64,000 nt of DNA from an uncultured Lachnospiraceae bacterium (GCA_947629385.1 CANRDO010000012.1:1-64000), one strand, 5' to 3'. Shown: positions 7,839 through 17,288, numbered from the stretch's first letter. A program made the numbers and translations. The notes: a model not told the origin generated them from the letters alone.

Positions 7839-10800
7839 TGGCGATTAAGGTTATGCATATAGGCGATTTGCACATCGGAAATTTCCCCGGACCGGAGGTG
7901 GACGGGGAGAACATGAGATTTAAGGATATCTGCGCGAGCCTCAACAGGATCATCTCAGAAGCAGCATTCGAGCAGCCGGACGTTGTTGTTATCGCGGGCG
8001 ATGTATTCCATCAGGCGAGAGTATGGAGCGACCGCGGACTGAAAGAGAACCAGACGGCGGTGCGGTTCATCAGGAGACTTGCGGACATTGGTATGCCGGT
8101 CGTGGTTGTTATGGGAACGCCGAACCACGACAGCCGGCAGCAGTTTGAGAGCTTGAAGAACACGTTCTACGACGATGTCAGAGTTGACATTGTTACGGAG
8201 CCGCAGGTGCTTGCGCTTCAGAAGGGCGGAGAGTATTTCGATATCGCCTGCCTGCCGGGATTCGACAGAGGATATTACCGGGCGAAAAATCCGGGCCTGT
8301 CGAAAGAGGAGGAAAACGAAGTATTCACGCAGGCCATCGAGGACATGATTATCGGACTCAAGGCGCAGTGTCGCAGCGACGCGAAGACCGTGCTGGTATC
8401 ACACTTCACGATTACGGGCTGCAATATGGAGAGCGGGCAGACAGCTTTCTTTTCACAGTTTGAACCGGTCGTATATCCGTCAACGCTGCAGGCGGCGGAC
8501 TTCGACCTCGTATGTTTTGGACATATCCACAGACCGCAGCAGCTTGAGGGCTGCCGGAACACATTCTATTGTGGGGCTATATCGGCCCTGAATTTCAATG
8601 ACGAAGGACAGGAGCGCGGCTACTGGACGCACACGATCACGGACAGAGCGGAGACAGAGAGCGTATTCCACGAGATACCGACGAGAGCGTTCCTCACGAT
8701 CCGGCTGGACGACGAGGACGTTGCGAGGATCATCAGCGGCGGGGACGCGATCGACATTTCGCCGAACGCGCTGCCGGACGTACAGGACAAGATCGTCCGG
8801 GTACTCTACAACTGCACAGACGAGCATAACAAGGCATTCAACCATGCGCTGTACGAGAAGATGCTGTATGCGGCCGGCGCGTTTTGGGTGCAGGAGATCA
8901 GCCCGCAGAAGATCACGATATCGGTAGATCGCCGGAGCATGGAAGGGGACGACACACCGGAAGACAACCTCGTCGCATACCTTGAGGAGAAGCAGATCGA
9001 GCCGGAGGAGATCGCAGAGACGGTCGAGCTGGCGCGGCCGATCATCGCAGAGGCAGAGGAGAAGGCGAAGACGGAGAAAAAGACGGGCCTGTTTGTTCCG
9101 GTCGAGATCGAGGTGAGGAACTATCGGAATTACCGCGAGGAGAAGTTTTCATTTGACGATATCCGCTTCTGCACGATCAACGGAGAGAACGGAGCGGGAA
9201 AGAGCAGCTTGTTTATGGACGCGATGCTCGACGCGCTGTACGAGGAGCCGAGAGAGGGAGACCTGACGGGCTGGATTTGCAACGATCCGGACGCGAGAAG
9301 CGGCGCGATCATGTTCACATTCAAGATCGGCGACGGGCTGTTCCGTGTTACGAGGACGCGGCAGAAAAGCGGAAAGGCGACGCTGAACATCGCGGAAATG
9401 GTTGACGGAGAATGGACGGACCGTTCGAGAGAGAAGTACAAAGACACTCAGGCCGAGATCATTAACCTGATCGGAATGGACAGCATGACATTCAGATCGT
9501 GCGCGCTGATTATGCAGGATCAGTACGGGCTTATCCTGCAGGCTGACAAAGAGGAGCGCATGAATATTCTTGGCAATATTCTCGGCCTTTCCATCTACTC
9601 GGAGATGGAGGAGAGCGCGGCCGCGAAGCTGACCGACACAAACAGGGAGATACGCAGCCTTATGGACAAGACGGAAACGCTTCTTTCTGGCCTGCCGGAT
9701 CAGGTAGAGCTTGACCGGAAGATCGCCACGACACAGGAAGCGGCGGAGACGATGAAGCGGAGCGAGCAGGAGGAGACGGCGAGCATCAGCAGCTTGAAGG
9801 CGGCCCTTAACACGCAGCTTGAGGCAGCGGAGCGGGCGATGAAGCATGACAGCAAGATTTCTACGCTGGCCTCCAATTTGGCCGACAAGGAAGCGATGAA
9901 GACGCTGCAGGTCGCGAAGCTGAGCGGAGCGGAAGCGATTCTCGCGGATGAGGACGAGATCAGGCAGGGTGTAGCGCGTTACGAGGAGCTTGCGGAGCGC
10001 GAGAAAGAGGAGATCAAGGCGAAGGCCGTATATGACGGGCTTGAGGCGCGCAGGGCGCAGATCAGCCAGAGCGTCAGAGATATTGGCGCAAAGCAGCACG
10101 AGACCAGCCGGAAGATCAAAGACGTTGAGGAGAGTCAGGCGACGGCGAAGGACAAGATCGCGAGGGAAGCGGAGCTCACAGAGAAGCACCAGCAGTACAG
10201 CGATAAGGGCGCGGAACTCACGAAGGTAGAAGCGGCCGCGCCGGAGTGGCAGCAGAAGAACGCAGAGCTGCAGGAGGCGGAAAAGAAGCTGGAGGAGCTG
10301 GTGCGCGAGAGGAACGAGGCACACAGGAAGTGCGAGGACCGTTATGAGGCGCTGAAAAAGAAGGTTGAGCTTCTTGGAGATAGCGGCTGCCCGGATATAG
10401 ACAACGCACGCTGCCGGTTCCTTTCGGACGCGCTGGCCGCGAAAGAGGAGCTTCCGAAGGTCGAAAAGGAACTGTACCGGTACAGGACGGAAACGTCTGA
10501 TGCGATTTTGAGCGCGCAGGGCGTCCTTGAGGCGGCTCGGAAGGCTTTGAGCGAGGTTTTGTATACACCAGAACGGTACTCGTCCCTGCAAAGCGATCTG
10601 AGGGGCTTGGAGCAGTACGAGAGGGCGTACAACGATCTCACGCAGACGAAGGAATATCTGGCGATGCTCGAAGAACGGGCGGACGAGCTCGAAAAGCAGA
10701 TGCAGGAGTACGGGGCAGAGGTGAAGCGACTTACGGAGGAGCTGAACGAGGTCGAGCGGCAGATCGAGGCCGGTGCGGACTCATACCGCAGGTACGAGGA

Positions 10801-11695
10801 GCTGAAACACGAGCTCTTTGCAGCGAAGGCATATCTTGAGCGAGAGAAAGAACTTCCGGTCGCCAGAGAGCGGAAGACGGAGGCAGAGAAGCGCATCGCC
10901 GAACTTAATGCAGAGATCAGCGGGATCAAGGCAGAAATCGAGGAGGAGAAGACGGAGCTCAGTAAGGAGCTGGCAGCATCGGCAGGCAGAGAGGAGATGC
11001 AGCGGAAGGTCGACGAGGCGGAGCGGCTGTTACAGGAACACAAAGAGTGCGCGAGGTCGATTGACTTAGAGCTTGGGCGCTTGCAGCAGCAGAAGGAAAA
11101 CGCAAGGGAGAAGGTTGAGGAGGCGAAGCGCCTGCAGCAGAAGACGACGGAGCTCGGAACGACGGCAGCACGGTTCGAGAGACTGAAAAAGGCTTTCTCA
11201 CAGGACGGAATACCGCACAATATCGTCCGATCCATTATTCCGATCTTCGAGGCGACGGCGACGAACATCCTCGGCCAGATGAGCGGCGGGAAGATGAGCG
11301 TGGAATTTGTCACGGAGAAGACTCTTAAATCGAACAGCAAAAAAGAGGTGACGACGCTTGACATCATCATCAACGACTGCAATACCGGACGGCTGCCGTA
11401 CATGAGCAGGAGCGGCGGAGAGAGGGTCAAGGCAGCGCTCGCGGTTATTCTTGCTATGTCGGAGATCAAGAGCAGCAGGGCCGGCGTACAGATGGGCTTC
11501 CTCTGGATCGACGAACCGCCTTATCTCGATCAGGCAGGGACACAGGCATATTGCGACGCGCTCGAAGCGATTCAGGCGAGGTACAAGAGCCTCAAGATCA
11601 TGGCGATCACGCATGATCCGGCGATGAAGTCAAGGTTCCCGCAGAACGTCGACATCGTTAAGACGGAGGCCGGCAGCAAGGTAGTATACGAGTAA
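7838..11695 (+). CDS. Fused SbcD-SbcC (Mre11-Rad50-like) nuclease-ATPase
   Basis: 1285 residues. Residues 1-410 are a calcineurin-like phosphoesterase with the Mre11/SbcD metal motifs GDLHIG, AGDVFHQ, GTPNHD, SHFTITG and FGHIHRP. Residues 425-1285 are an SMC-type ATPase: Walker A NGENGAGKSS near 448, a Q-loop region (QDQYGLILQADKEER), two long coiled-coil arms around a Cys pair (GCPDIDNARC, near 850) in the zinc-hook position, signature SRSGGERVKAAL near 1190 and Walker B LWIDEPP near 1222. SbcD and SbcC are normally separate genes. The complex opens hairpins and trims DNA ends, here probably for phage recombination or replication. Confidence 0.93.
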   Translation: MAIKVMHIGDLHIGNFPGPEVDGENMRFKDICASLNRIISEAAFEQPDVVVIAGDVFHQARVWSDRGLKENQTAVRFIRRLADIGMPVVVVMGTPNHDSRQQFESLKNTFYDDVRVDIVTEPQVLALQKGGEYFDIACLPGFDRGYYRAKNPGLSKEEENEVFTQAIEDMIIGLKAQCRSDAKTVLVSHFTITGCNMESGQTAFFSQFEPVVYPSTLQAADFDLVCFGHIHRPQQLEGCRNTFYCGAISALNFNDEGQERGYWTHTITDRAETESVFHEIPTRAFLTIRLDDEDVARIISGGDAIDISPNALPDVQDKIVRVLYNCTDEHNKAFNHALYEKMLYAAGAFWVQEISPQKITISVDRRSMEGDDTPEDNLVAYLEEKQIEPEEIAETVELARPIIAEAEEKAKTEKKTGLFVPVEIEVRNYRNYREEKFSFDDIRFCTINGENGAGKSSLFMDAMLDALYEEPREGDLTGWICNDPDARSGAIMFTFKIGDGLFRVTRTRQKSGKATLNIAEMVDGEWTDRSREKYKDTQAEIINLIGMDSMTFRSCALIMQDQYGLILQADKEERMNILGNILGLSIYSEMEESAAAKLTDTNREIRSLMDKTETLLSGLPDQVELDRKIATTQEAAETMKRSEQEETASISSLKAALNTQLEAAERAMKHDSKISTLASNLADKEAMKTLQVAKLSGAEAILADEDEIRQGVARYEELAEREKEEIKAKAVYDGLEARRAQISQSVRDIGAKQHETSRKIKDVEESQATAKDKIAREAELTEKHQQYSDKGAELTKVEAAAPEWQQKNAELQEAEKKLEELVRERNEAHRKCEDRYEALKKKVELLGDSGCPDIDNARCRFLSDALAAKEELPKVEKELYRYRTETSDAILSAQGVLEAARKALSEVLYTPERYSSLQSDLRGLEQYERAYNDLTQTKEYLAMLEERADELEKQMQEYGAEVKRLTEELNEVERQIEAGADSYRRYEELKHELFAAKAYLEREKELPVARERKTEAEKRIAELNAEISGIKAEIEEEKTELSKELAASAGREEMQRKVDEAERLLQEHKECARSIDLELGRLQQQKENAREKVEEAKRLQQKTTELGTTAARFERLKKAFSQDGIPHNIVRSIIPIFEATATNILGQMSGGKMSVEFVTEKTLKSNSKKEVTTLDIIINDCNTGRLPYMSRSGGERVKAALAVILAMSEIKSSRAGVQMGFLWIDEPPYLDQAGTQAYCDALEAIQARYKSLKIMAITHDPAMKSRFPQNVDIVKTEAGSKVVYE

Positions 11696-11701
11696 AAAGG
11701 A

Positions 11702-11724
11702 CCGGGGAGCTGGAAACTCCCCGG
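11702..11724. other. Stable hairpin between the nuclease and replication genes
   Basis: CCGGGGAG / CTCCCCGG with a 7-nt loop, directly after the SbcD-SbcC stop codon. No T run follows on plus, so it is more likely an mRNA-stabilising or processing element than a terminator. Confidence 0.5.
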
Positions 11725-11749
11725 AAAACCGATTAAGGAGGTGTGATCG

Positions 11750-12529
11750 TTGGGACGACCACAGAAACAGACGGCGGGCTGGTTCCCGCATTATGTCGGC
11801 GGCAGCCGGAGAACATTATTCGTGCTTGAGAACAGATTCGGCAATGACGGTTATGCCTTCTGGTTCAAGTTGCTTGAGCTGTTATGCAACAGCGACGGAC
11901 ACTATTACGACTGCTCGAAGCGGGCAGATATGGAATATCTGGCAGCGGTGACGAGGATCACAGAGGAGCAGGTAGACGAGATCATGGGTGTGCTGGTAGA
12001 CAGGGAGAAGGTCGACCGGGAACTATGGGAAAATCACCGCGTTATATGGTGTCAGACTCTCGTCGATAATTTGCAGAGTTTATATGCAAAACGAACGGTT
12101 TCCGTACCGAAAAAGCCTGATTTCGGTGAGTTTTCGGGGAGAAAACTACCCGAAAAAGAAGTTTCCGAACCGGAAAAGCAGGAAAAACCCGGAGAGAAGC
12201 CAAAAAAGCAGCGGAGACAGAGCTGCCTCAGCGCGAAGCAGATGGAGCTATTCGAGAGATTCTACGCGGAGTACCCAAAGAAGGTAGACCGGGCGACGGC
12301 AGAAAAAGCATGGGCGAAGATTGACGCGGACGAGGAGCTGACGGAGCGGATCGTGCAGGCCGTGAAGGATGCGAAGCAGCAGGACAGCCGCTTCCGCGAG
12401 CGGCAGTTTACGCCGAACCCGGCAAGCTGGCTGAATGCGAAGGGCTACCTGAACGAGTACACGCCACAGGAGAGAGGAGGAGACGGGTATGCAGGATTCA
12501 GGCCGTCGGGAGGATTCAAGGGTAAATAA
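11750..12529 (+). CDS. Phage replication initiator-like protein (Lin1244/Lin1753-type N-terminus)
   Basis: 259 residues, TTG start with AAGGAGGTG upstream. The N-terminal winged-helix-like region (GWFPHYVGGSRRTLFVLENR, GYAFWFKLLELLC, CQTLVDNL) matches the DUF4373/Lin1244-Lin1753 domain of phage replication proteins. A charged linker is followed by a C-terminal DnaD-like segment (FERFYAEYPKKVDRATAEKA, FTPNPASWLNAKGYLNEY). It overlaps the helicase-loader gene by 41 nt, the usual initiator-loader pair. It probably binds the phage origin, which was not located. Confidence 0.75.
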   Translation: MGRPQKQTAGWFPHYVGGSRRTLFVLENRFGNDGYAFWFKLLELLCNSDGHYYDCSKRADMEYLAAVTRITEEQVDEIMGVLVDREKVDRELWENHRVIWCQTLVDNLQSLYAKRTVSVPKKPDFGEFSGRKLPEKEVSEPEKQEKPGEKPKKQRRQSCLSAKQMELFERFYAEYPKKVDRATAEKAWAKIDADEELTERIVQAVKDAKQQDSRFRERQFTPNPASWLNAKGYLNEYTPQERGGDGYAGFRPSGGFKGK

Positions 12530-13397
12530 TGTTGTTACGCTGGCCGAGGCGATGCGCAGGGGATATATCATACGGAGCAATCCGCCGGAAGACGGGGTAT
12601 GCGAGTTTTGCGGGAAGGTATTACCGCCTTGCGGTCTCGTCCTCGGAAACGAAGTAATGCTATGGCGGAATACGAAATGCACCTGCGAGAAGGCGCGGGC
12701 GGAAGCAGATCGGAAGGCACGAGAGGAGAAGGCGGAGAAGGACCGGCTGGCAGAGGAAGAGCGGCAGCGGGAGCTAAAGCAGCGGATCGGCAGGCTGCTC
12801 AATGACAGCGGGATCAAAAAACGATTTCAGAAGCGCACTTTCGACAATTTCCGACGCGACACGACCGGCAGGAATTACAGCTACATGGTCGCAAAGAGAT
12901 ACGCGGATAATTGGGATCAGCACAGGGAGCGCGGAGACGGGCTGTACATAGAGGGCACGAACGGGACAGGAAAGACGCATCTCGCGGCGGCGATTGCGAT
13001 GCAGCTCATTGGCAGGGGCGTGCCGGTGATATGCAAGACCGGGAGCGACATTCTCATGGACATCAAGAGAGCGTTCGACAGCACGGACCTGCAGGAGTAC
13101 CAGATCGTCGACATATACAAGCGCGTGGATCTTCTGATCGTGGACGATCTCGGAAAAGAGCAGTGCTCGGATTGGTCCATGTCAACGCTTTACTCGATCT
13201 TCAATGACCGGTACGAGGACATGAGGCCGACGATCATCACCACCAACTACAACACGGACTGCCTGATCGAAGCACTCACGCCGCACGGCTACGACAACAC
13301 GAAAATACTCGCGATCATAAGCAGGCTGAGGGAGACGAGCACGGTTCTGACGATGGCGTGGGAGGACGCAAGGATAGACGCAGGAGGGCCGAGATGA
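12489..13397 (+). CDS. DnaC/DnaI-type helicase loader (AAA+ ATPase)
   Basis: 302 residues. The N-terminus carries a Cys cluster (CEFCGKVLPPC, CTCEKA) and a charged helix. The AAA+ domain (about 110-295) has Walker A GTNGTGKTH (near 156), Walker B LLIVDDLGKE and sensor-1 ITTNY. This family loads the host replicative helicase at the phage origin. Nothing in the window looks like a phage DNA polymerase, so replication should use host enzymes. Confidence 0.9.
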   Translation: MQDSGRREDSRVNNVVTLAEAMRRGYIIRSNPPEDGVCEFCGKVLPPCGLVLGNEVMLWRNTKCTCEKARAEADRKAREEKAEKDRLAEEERQRELKQRIGRLLNDSGIKKRFQKRTFDNFRRDTTGRNYSYMVAKRYADNWDQHRERGDGLYIEGTNGTGKTHLAAAIAMQLIGRGVPVICKTGSDILMDIKRAFDSTDLQEYQIVDIYKRVDLLIVDDLGKEQCSDWSMSTLYSIFNDRYEDMRPTIITTNYNTDCLIEALTPHGYDNTKILAIISRLRETSTVLTMAWEDARIDAGGPR

Positions 13398-13585
13398 AGG
13401 ACGGTGTGTTTATGATTCAGGCGAGGCGCTGCAAACGGTGCGGCAGGCTGCTCACGAGCAAAGAGGCCGTAGACAGAGGCTACGGCTGCCAATGCGCGGA
13501 GAAGGCCCGAATGGAGGAGAACGCAAAGAAGCCGATACCGGGGCAGAGCACGATATTTGACTTTATAGACGACGAGGAGGTTTAG
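13394..13585 (+). CDS. Small zinc-finger protein
   Basis: 63 residues starting at the ATG that overlaps the loader stop codon (ATGA). The short Cys module RCKRCGRLLTSKEA, GYGCQCAEK resembles the DUF6011-type zinc motif found in phage proteins. The C-terminal PGQSTIFDFID could be a sliding-clamp-type interaction peptide, but that is speculative. Confidence 0.65.
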   Translation: MKDGVFMIQARRCKRCGRLLTSKEAVDRGYGCQCAEKARMEENAKKPIPGQSTIFDFIDDEEV

Positions 13586-13586
13586 C

Positions 13587-13832
13587 ATGGGATATTTGAA
13601 GCGGCAGTACGGAATGTCAATGTTCGGCAGAGTGCCGGAAGGGACGTGCCCGGAATGCGCTGTGAAACACGATCCGGGGCAGCCGCATAACCGGGACAGT
13701 TTGACGTATCAGTATCATTTCTACGATAAAAACGGGCGGTGGCCCACATGGGCGGACGCAATGGCGCACTGCACAGACGAAGTAAAGGCAGACTGGACGC
13801 AGGCACTCAAGGAGAGGGGCGTAGAGGTATGA
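13587..13832 (+). CDS. Phage protein of unknown function (81 residues)
   Basis: AGGAGG sits 7 nt before the ATG. A CPECAVKHDPGQPH motif and an aromatic-rich C-terminus (YQYHFYDKNGRWPTWADAMA) are typical of conserved Firmicute phage proteins in replication clusters. Function unknown. Confidence 0.7.
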   Translation: MGYLKRQYGMSMFGRVPEGTCPECAVKHDPGQPHNRDSLTYQYHFYDKNGRWPTWADAMAHCTDEVKADWTQALKERGVEV

Positions 13833-14077
13833 TGTGGAAAATCCTTTTCTTTCTCACGGCAGCGATGCTCGTCACAAGCATTATAGCGATCATACCGGCG
13901 CTTCCGGCGATCCTGAGATATTACGAGCAGGCGCTACGGAGAAGGAAGGAAGAACAGAATGTAATTCACGGAGAATACTTAGACCGGTTCGCGGAGCAAT
14001 ACGGGATCAAGAGAAAACCGTTCGAGAGCGACCAGAAACTTAGAGATAGAATAGCCGACAAAATTATGAGGAGGTAA
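13829..14077 (+). CDS. Small membrane-anchored protein
   Basis: 82 residues; the ATG overlaps the previous stop (ATGA). One N-terminal transmembrane segment (ILFFLTAAMLVTSIIAIIPA) is followed by a charged helix. Function unknown. Confidence 0.65.
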   Translation: MMWKILFFLTAAMLVTSIIAIIPALPAILRYYEQALRRRKEEQNVIHGEYLDRFAEQYGIKRKPFESDQKLRDRIADKIMRR

Positions 14078-14084
14078 TAACCAG

Positions 14085-14300
14085 ATGGATAGATGGACGC
14101 AGGACGAATTGAACAACACTGACAATCTGCTATTTGCAGTCTCGATACTGAACGAGCGCAGGAACAAGCTGAATCCTTACTCGCCGCTCGCCACAAAGTT
14201 GGCAGCAGCAGCGCGGGAGATCGAGGAGATCAGGGGAGCGAAACTTCGTTTCCTCAGCGCGATAAGCAGGCAGGAGACGGGAGGAGAGGAGAAGCGATGA
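14085..14300 (+). CDS. Small helical phage protein (71 residues)
   Basis: GAGGAGG upstream of the ATG. All-helical, with repeated Leu-Ala-Ala and charged residues. The next gene starts inside its stop codon (ATGA). No family recognised. Confidence 0.6.
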   Translation: MDRWTQDELNNTDNLLFAVSILNERRNKLNPYSPLATKLAAAAREIEEIRGAKLRFLSAISRQETGGEEKR

Positions 14301-15031
14301 ATACGGAGGAGCGCATAATAGAGCTTATAGAGAGCCTCAAATACAGAGTCAAATGGAACGAGGAAGGGAAGATTTTTTTAGAGGGAAAGTTGCAAGAGCT
14401 CGCATCTGATTTTTTACGCTTTGGTCTTGTAGAAGTCCTTATTGAGAGCAAAATTATTCTACTTGGAAAAGAACCAATATCTGTATTGCAGATACTTCCT
14501 CTCGCGATCCCGGAGATGCAGGGAAATTCGTTTGCTGTGATGCGAGGGCTTGAGGAGATCGGAAGAGTCGATTACTTCGGAGAGCTTGTAAAACTAGGAC
14601 CAACGGAAGGGGAGGTCATTATCGGCAGCGGAATGAGGTTCGATCAAAGTCAAAGCGATTCCGTAGGAAGTGCGAAGACACACTACTCATACACTGCAGA
14701 GCTCGAGCAGAGGTACATAGAAACGCTCGAAGAACTCGGCTGGAGCGTGAGCAGCTACACAGACGATGGCAGAGTAGAGATCAACAGGTACTCGCCGGCC
14801 GGAGAAGATTTCTCAATATGCGTAGCCGTGAACGACTTCCCGCAGGCTGTCGCGAAATGCGCGGAGGACTTCGACGTTGACGAACACGTCGAAATGTGGA
14901 TAGAGGGCAGAAAGAGCGGGGTAAGCGGTATTCCGTCCTCGATCCGGGAGCTTCTGGAAGACGCGGAGGCAATCGAGCGGATGATACAGGAGCTCGCGGA
15001 CGCACTCAGGGAAGCAGGGGAGGCGGCATAA
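14297..15031 (+). CDS. Phage protein of unknown function (244 residues)
   Basis: The first half is mixed alpha/beta (IILLGKEPISVLQI, GEVIIGSGMRFDQSQSD). The second contains an ELGWSVSSYTDDGRVEINRY module and a C-terminal helix (LLEDAEAIERMIQELADALR). The first 110 residues use more AT-rich codons than the neighbours, hinting at a patch of different origin. Translationally coupled on both sides. Confidence 0.65.
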   Translation: MNTEERIIELIESLKYRVKWNEEGKIFLEGKLQELASDFLRFGLVEVLIESKIILLGKEPISVLQILPLAIPEMQGNSFAVMRGLEEIGRVDYFGELVKLGPTEGEVIIGSGMRFDQSQSDSVGSAKTHYSYTAELEQRYIETLEELGWSVSSYTDDGRVEINRYSPAGEDFSICVAVNDFPQAVAKCAEDFDVDEHVEMWIEGRKSGVSGIPSSIRELLEDAEAIERMIQELADALREAGEAA

Positions 15032-15418
15032 TTGAAAGACAGCGAAATGATAGCACAGTTTCTCAACTACCTGAGAAACTGCAAAGAGTATTACGACATC
15101 GCGAGCGAGGAGCGGCGCGAAGCGGAAAACGAGACGCAGGACATTCTGCACTGCCTTGAGCTTCACGAGAATAGCTACCACGACTTCGCAAAGCTGGCAA
15201 GGGCACTTAGCAAAACGAGGAAGGAACGCAGGGTAGCAAAAGACAGGGAGGCCATAGCCGGACCGATCATCGAGTGGGAGAAGGCAAACCAGAAGACAAT
15301 ACACGATCTCGAAAGACTGCTCGGAACCGTAAGAGCAGCGGAGGCAGCAACCGAAAGAAGGCTATACAATCCAAAGACGGACATACTCGGAAGGGTATTC
15401 GGAGAGGATCAGAAATGA
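15032..15418 (+). CDS. Coiled-coil phage protein (128 residues)
   Basis: TTG start directly after the previous stop codon; the ribosome site is the Gly/Glu-coding GGGGAGG just upstream. Entirely helical and charged, with a C-terminal YNPKTDILGRVFGEDQK. The radical SAM gene overlaps its end (ATGA). Function unknown. Confidence 0.6.
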   Translation: MKDSEMIAQFLNYLRNCKEYYDIASEERREAENETQDILHCLELHENSYHDFAKLARALSKTRKERRVAKDREAIAGPIIEWEKANQKTIHDLERLLGTVRAAEAATERRLYNPKTDILGRVFGEDQK

Positions 15419-16356
15419 GAATAGGGCTTATAGACGTAGACGGACACAACTTCCCAAACTTACCGCTTATGAAGATTTCGGCATGGTTCAAGGCACAGAA
15501 GGAACATGTCGAGTGGTATTCTCCAATGTTCAGCGGGCATCTGGACAAGGTGTATATGAGCAAAGTGTTTGGTTTTACGCCAGAATACCCGTACTACATA
15601 GACGCGGACGAGATCATAAAGGGCGGGAGTGGATATTGCATAGAGAGAAGCCCGGAGGGCGGGGAGATATACAACTACGAGCGGGACGCGGAACTACTTC
15701 CGGCCATAGAGCACATTTACCCTGATTACAGCCTGTACCCGTCATTCACGGAAGACACGGCATACGGATTTCTTTCGAGAGGCTGTCCGAGGGGCTGTAA
15801 ATTCTGCCATGTGGCGGCGAAGGAAGGACGCTGCTCGCGAAAAGTGGCCGATCTTGACGAGTTTTGGCGAGGGCAGAGGAACATCGTACTGTGCGATCCG
15901 AACATCATCGCCTGTAAAGACTGGAAGGACCTATTGCAGCAGCTCATAGACAGCAAGGCCGACGTGAATATCAATCAGGGGATTGACATACGGGCAATGA
16001 CGGCGGAGAAGGCGGAGATGATTAAGAAGCTGCGCTGCAAGATCGTTCATTTCGCTTGGGACAGGTACGAGGACAGAGACGTGATCGTCCCGAAATTCAA
16101 GGAATTTAAGGAGATCACGGGCTGGTACAGACAGAAGATGGTCGTCTACGTTCTGACAAATTACGACACGAGCGAGGAGCAGGACCTAGAGCGGATATAC
16201 ACGCTCCGAGAACTCGGCTACGATCCCTACGTTATGATCTACCGGAAGGAAGACACAGAGCGCGGGGACCGCGTCAGGAAAGTGCAGAGGTGGGTAAACA
16301 ACCGGAAAATATTCAATACGATACGGCGCTTTGAGGAATACGACACGAGGTATTAA
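15415..16356 (+). CDS. Radical SAM protein with CxxxCxxC motif
   Basis: 313 residues from the ATG at 15415 (coupled to the previous stop); a longer frame from 15274 lies inside the upstream gene and is rejected. The N-terminal 90 residues (IGLIDVDGHNFPNLPLMKIS) resemble the cobalamin-binding-like domain of B12-type radical SAM enzymes. The 4Fe-4S motif CPRGCKFC is near residue 124, followed by barrel strands (IVLCDPNIIA, VNINQGIDIRAMT). Family members do methylation, methylthiolation or rearrangement; the substrate is unknown. Phage copies are sometimes linked to nucleic-acid modification. Confidence 0.85.
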   Translation: MRIGLIDVDGHNFPNLPLMKISAWFKAQKEHVEWYSPMFSGHLDKVYMSKVFGFTPEYPYYIDADEIIKGGSGYCIERSPEGGEIYNYERDAELLPAIEHIYPDYSLYPSFTEDTAYGFLSRGCPRGCKFCHVAAKEGRCSRKVADLDEFWRGQRNIVLCDPNIIACKDWKDLLQQLIDSKADVNINQGIDIRAMTAEKAEMIKKLRCKIVHFAWDRYEDRDVIVPKFKEFKEITGWYRQKMVVYVLTNYDTSEEQDLERIYTLRELGYDPYVMIYRKEDTERGDRVRKVQRWVNNRKIFNTIRRFEEYDTRY

Positions 16357-16381
16357 ACAGGGCGGAGAGGAGGAAACATTT

Positions 16382-16705
16382 GTGAAAAAGAATATCCCTA
16401 TGAAGCGGCAGAGGATGAACCCGGCGCTGGCGAGAATGACGCTTATGCAGCGTGACAGCATGATTATGAAGGCGACGAATAAGGCCATGCTTCTGCTTGC
16501 TATGATGGTACTTCACGATAAATTCGGCTTCGGGAAAAAGAGGCTTGAGAAATTCCTTGAGGAGTACAGAAAGCAGCTTGAGGCGTACAACGAAGGCTAC
16601 ATCGAGAGCGTGAAGGACTTCGAGAACGTACTGTGGGAAGAATGCGGGATCAAGATAGACGAAGGAATAGGAGGCGAGGACCGTGTCGAAAAATCTGGAA
16701 TGTGA
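16382..16705 (+). CDS. Phage protein of unknown function (107 residues)
   Basis: GTG start (KKNIPMKRQRMNPALAR) with GGAGAGGAGG upstream. Helical, with a hydrophobic patch (AMLLLAMMVLHDKFGFG) and LEKFLEEYRKQLEAYNEGY. Similar short proteins occur in many Clostridial prophages. Function unknown. Confidence 0.65.
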   Translation: MKKNIPMKRQRMNPALARMTLMQRDSMIMKATNKAMLLLAMMVLHDKFGFGKKRLEKFLEEYRKQLEAYNEGYIESVKDFENVLWEECGIKIDEGIGGEDRVEKSGM

Positions 16706-16955
16706 GATCACAAGCCCGGCCGGAGGGCCCGGATGTAACGAGTGCGGGCAGTGGAGCAAGGTAAACGGCTGCAGGCTCGGCCACCACCCGCACGGAGCGG
16801 ATCAGCGCAGGTGCGAGATATTCCACTGCGACGCGAGGGGCGACAGGTATTGTTGCTATTGGTGCTACCGGAAAAAGATATGCAAGAACCCGTGCATCAA
16901 CAATCCGAGCAGGTGCGGGAAGATGTTTTTACAAGAGGAGGTAAAGGGGAAATGA
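16683..16955 (+). CDS. Cys-rich small protein
   Basis: 90 residues, GTG start, 22-nt overlap with the previous gene. It contains 13 Cys and several His (CNECGQWSKVNGC, CEIFHCDARGDRYCCYWC), consistent with two or more zinc sites. First of a run of Cys-rich genes reaching 18.6 kb. Confidence 0.65.
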   Translation: MSKNLECEITSPAGGPGCNECGQWSKVNGCRLGHHPHGADQRRCEIFHCDARGDRYCCYWCYRKKICKNPCINNPSRCGKMFLQEEVKGK

Positions 16956-17275
16956 GACAGGATCAGAGGAGCGGCAAATGGAACATCGAGAAGGGGCACA
17001 AGGGATTCCTTCTGCCGCAGTGCGAGAAGTGCGGCAGGATCAAGGGATTTAACGCGAAGAGGCCAACACAGTCTTACGTATGCGAGTGCGGGCACGTGAC
17101 GAGACTCGGAGACATGCGGCCGGCGCTCGTACAGTGCGAGAAGTGCGGGAGTTTTTTCCGGTACCGGACGAACGCAAAGGACCGGATAATTACGCACACG
17201 TGCCTGACATGCGGAGCTCCGGTCGATCTGGAATACAGCAGCCGCAAAGGGGCTTATATTACGCTCAAGGACTGA
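16952..17275 (+). CDS. Multi-zinc-ribbon protein
   Basis: 107 residues with four Cys pairs (CEKCGRI, CECGHV, CEKCGSF, CLTCGAP), predicted to make two zinc ribbons. ATG overlaps the previous stop (ATGA). Perhaps an RNA- or DNA-binding adaptor; no precise family. Confidence 0.65.
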   Translation: MRQDQRSGKWNIEKGHKGFLLPQCEKCGRIKGFNAKRPTQSYVCECGHVTRLGDMRPALVQCEKCGSFFRYRTNAKDRIITHTCLTCGAPVDLEYSSRKGAYITLKD

Positions 17276-17288
17276 GGAGGCGGACGAG

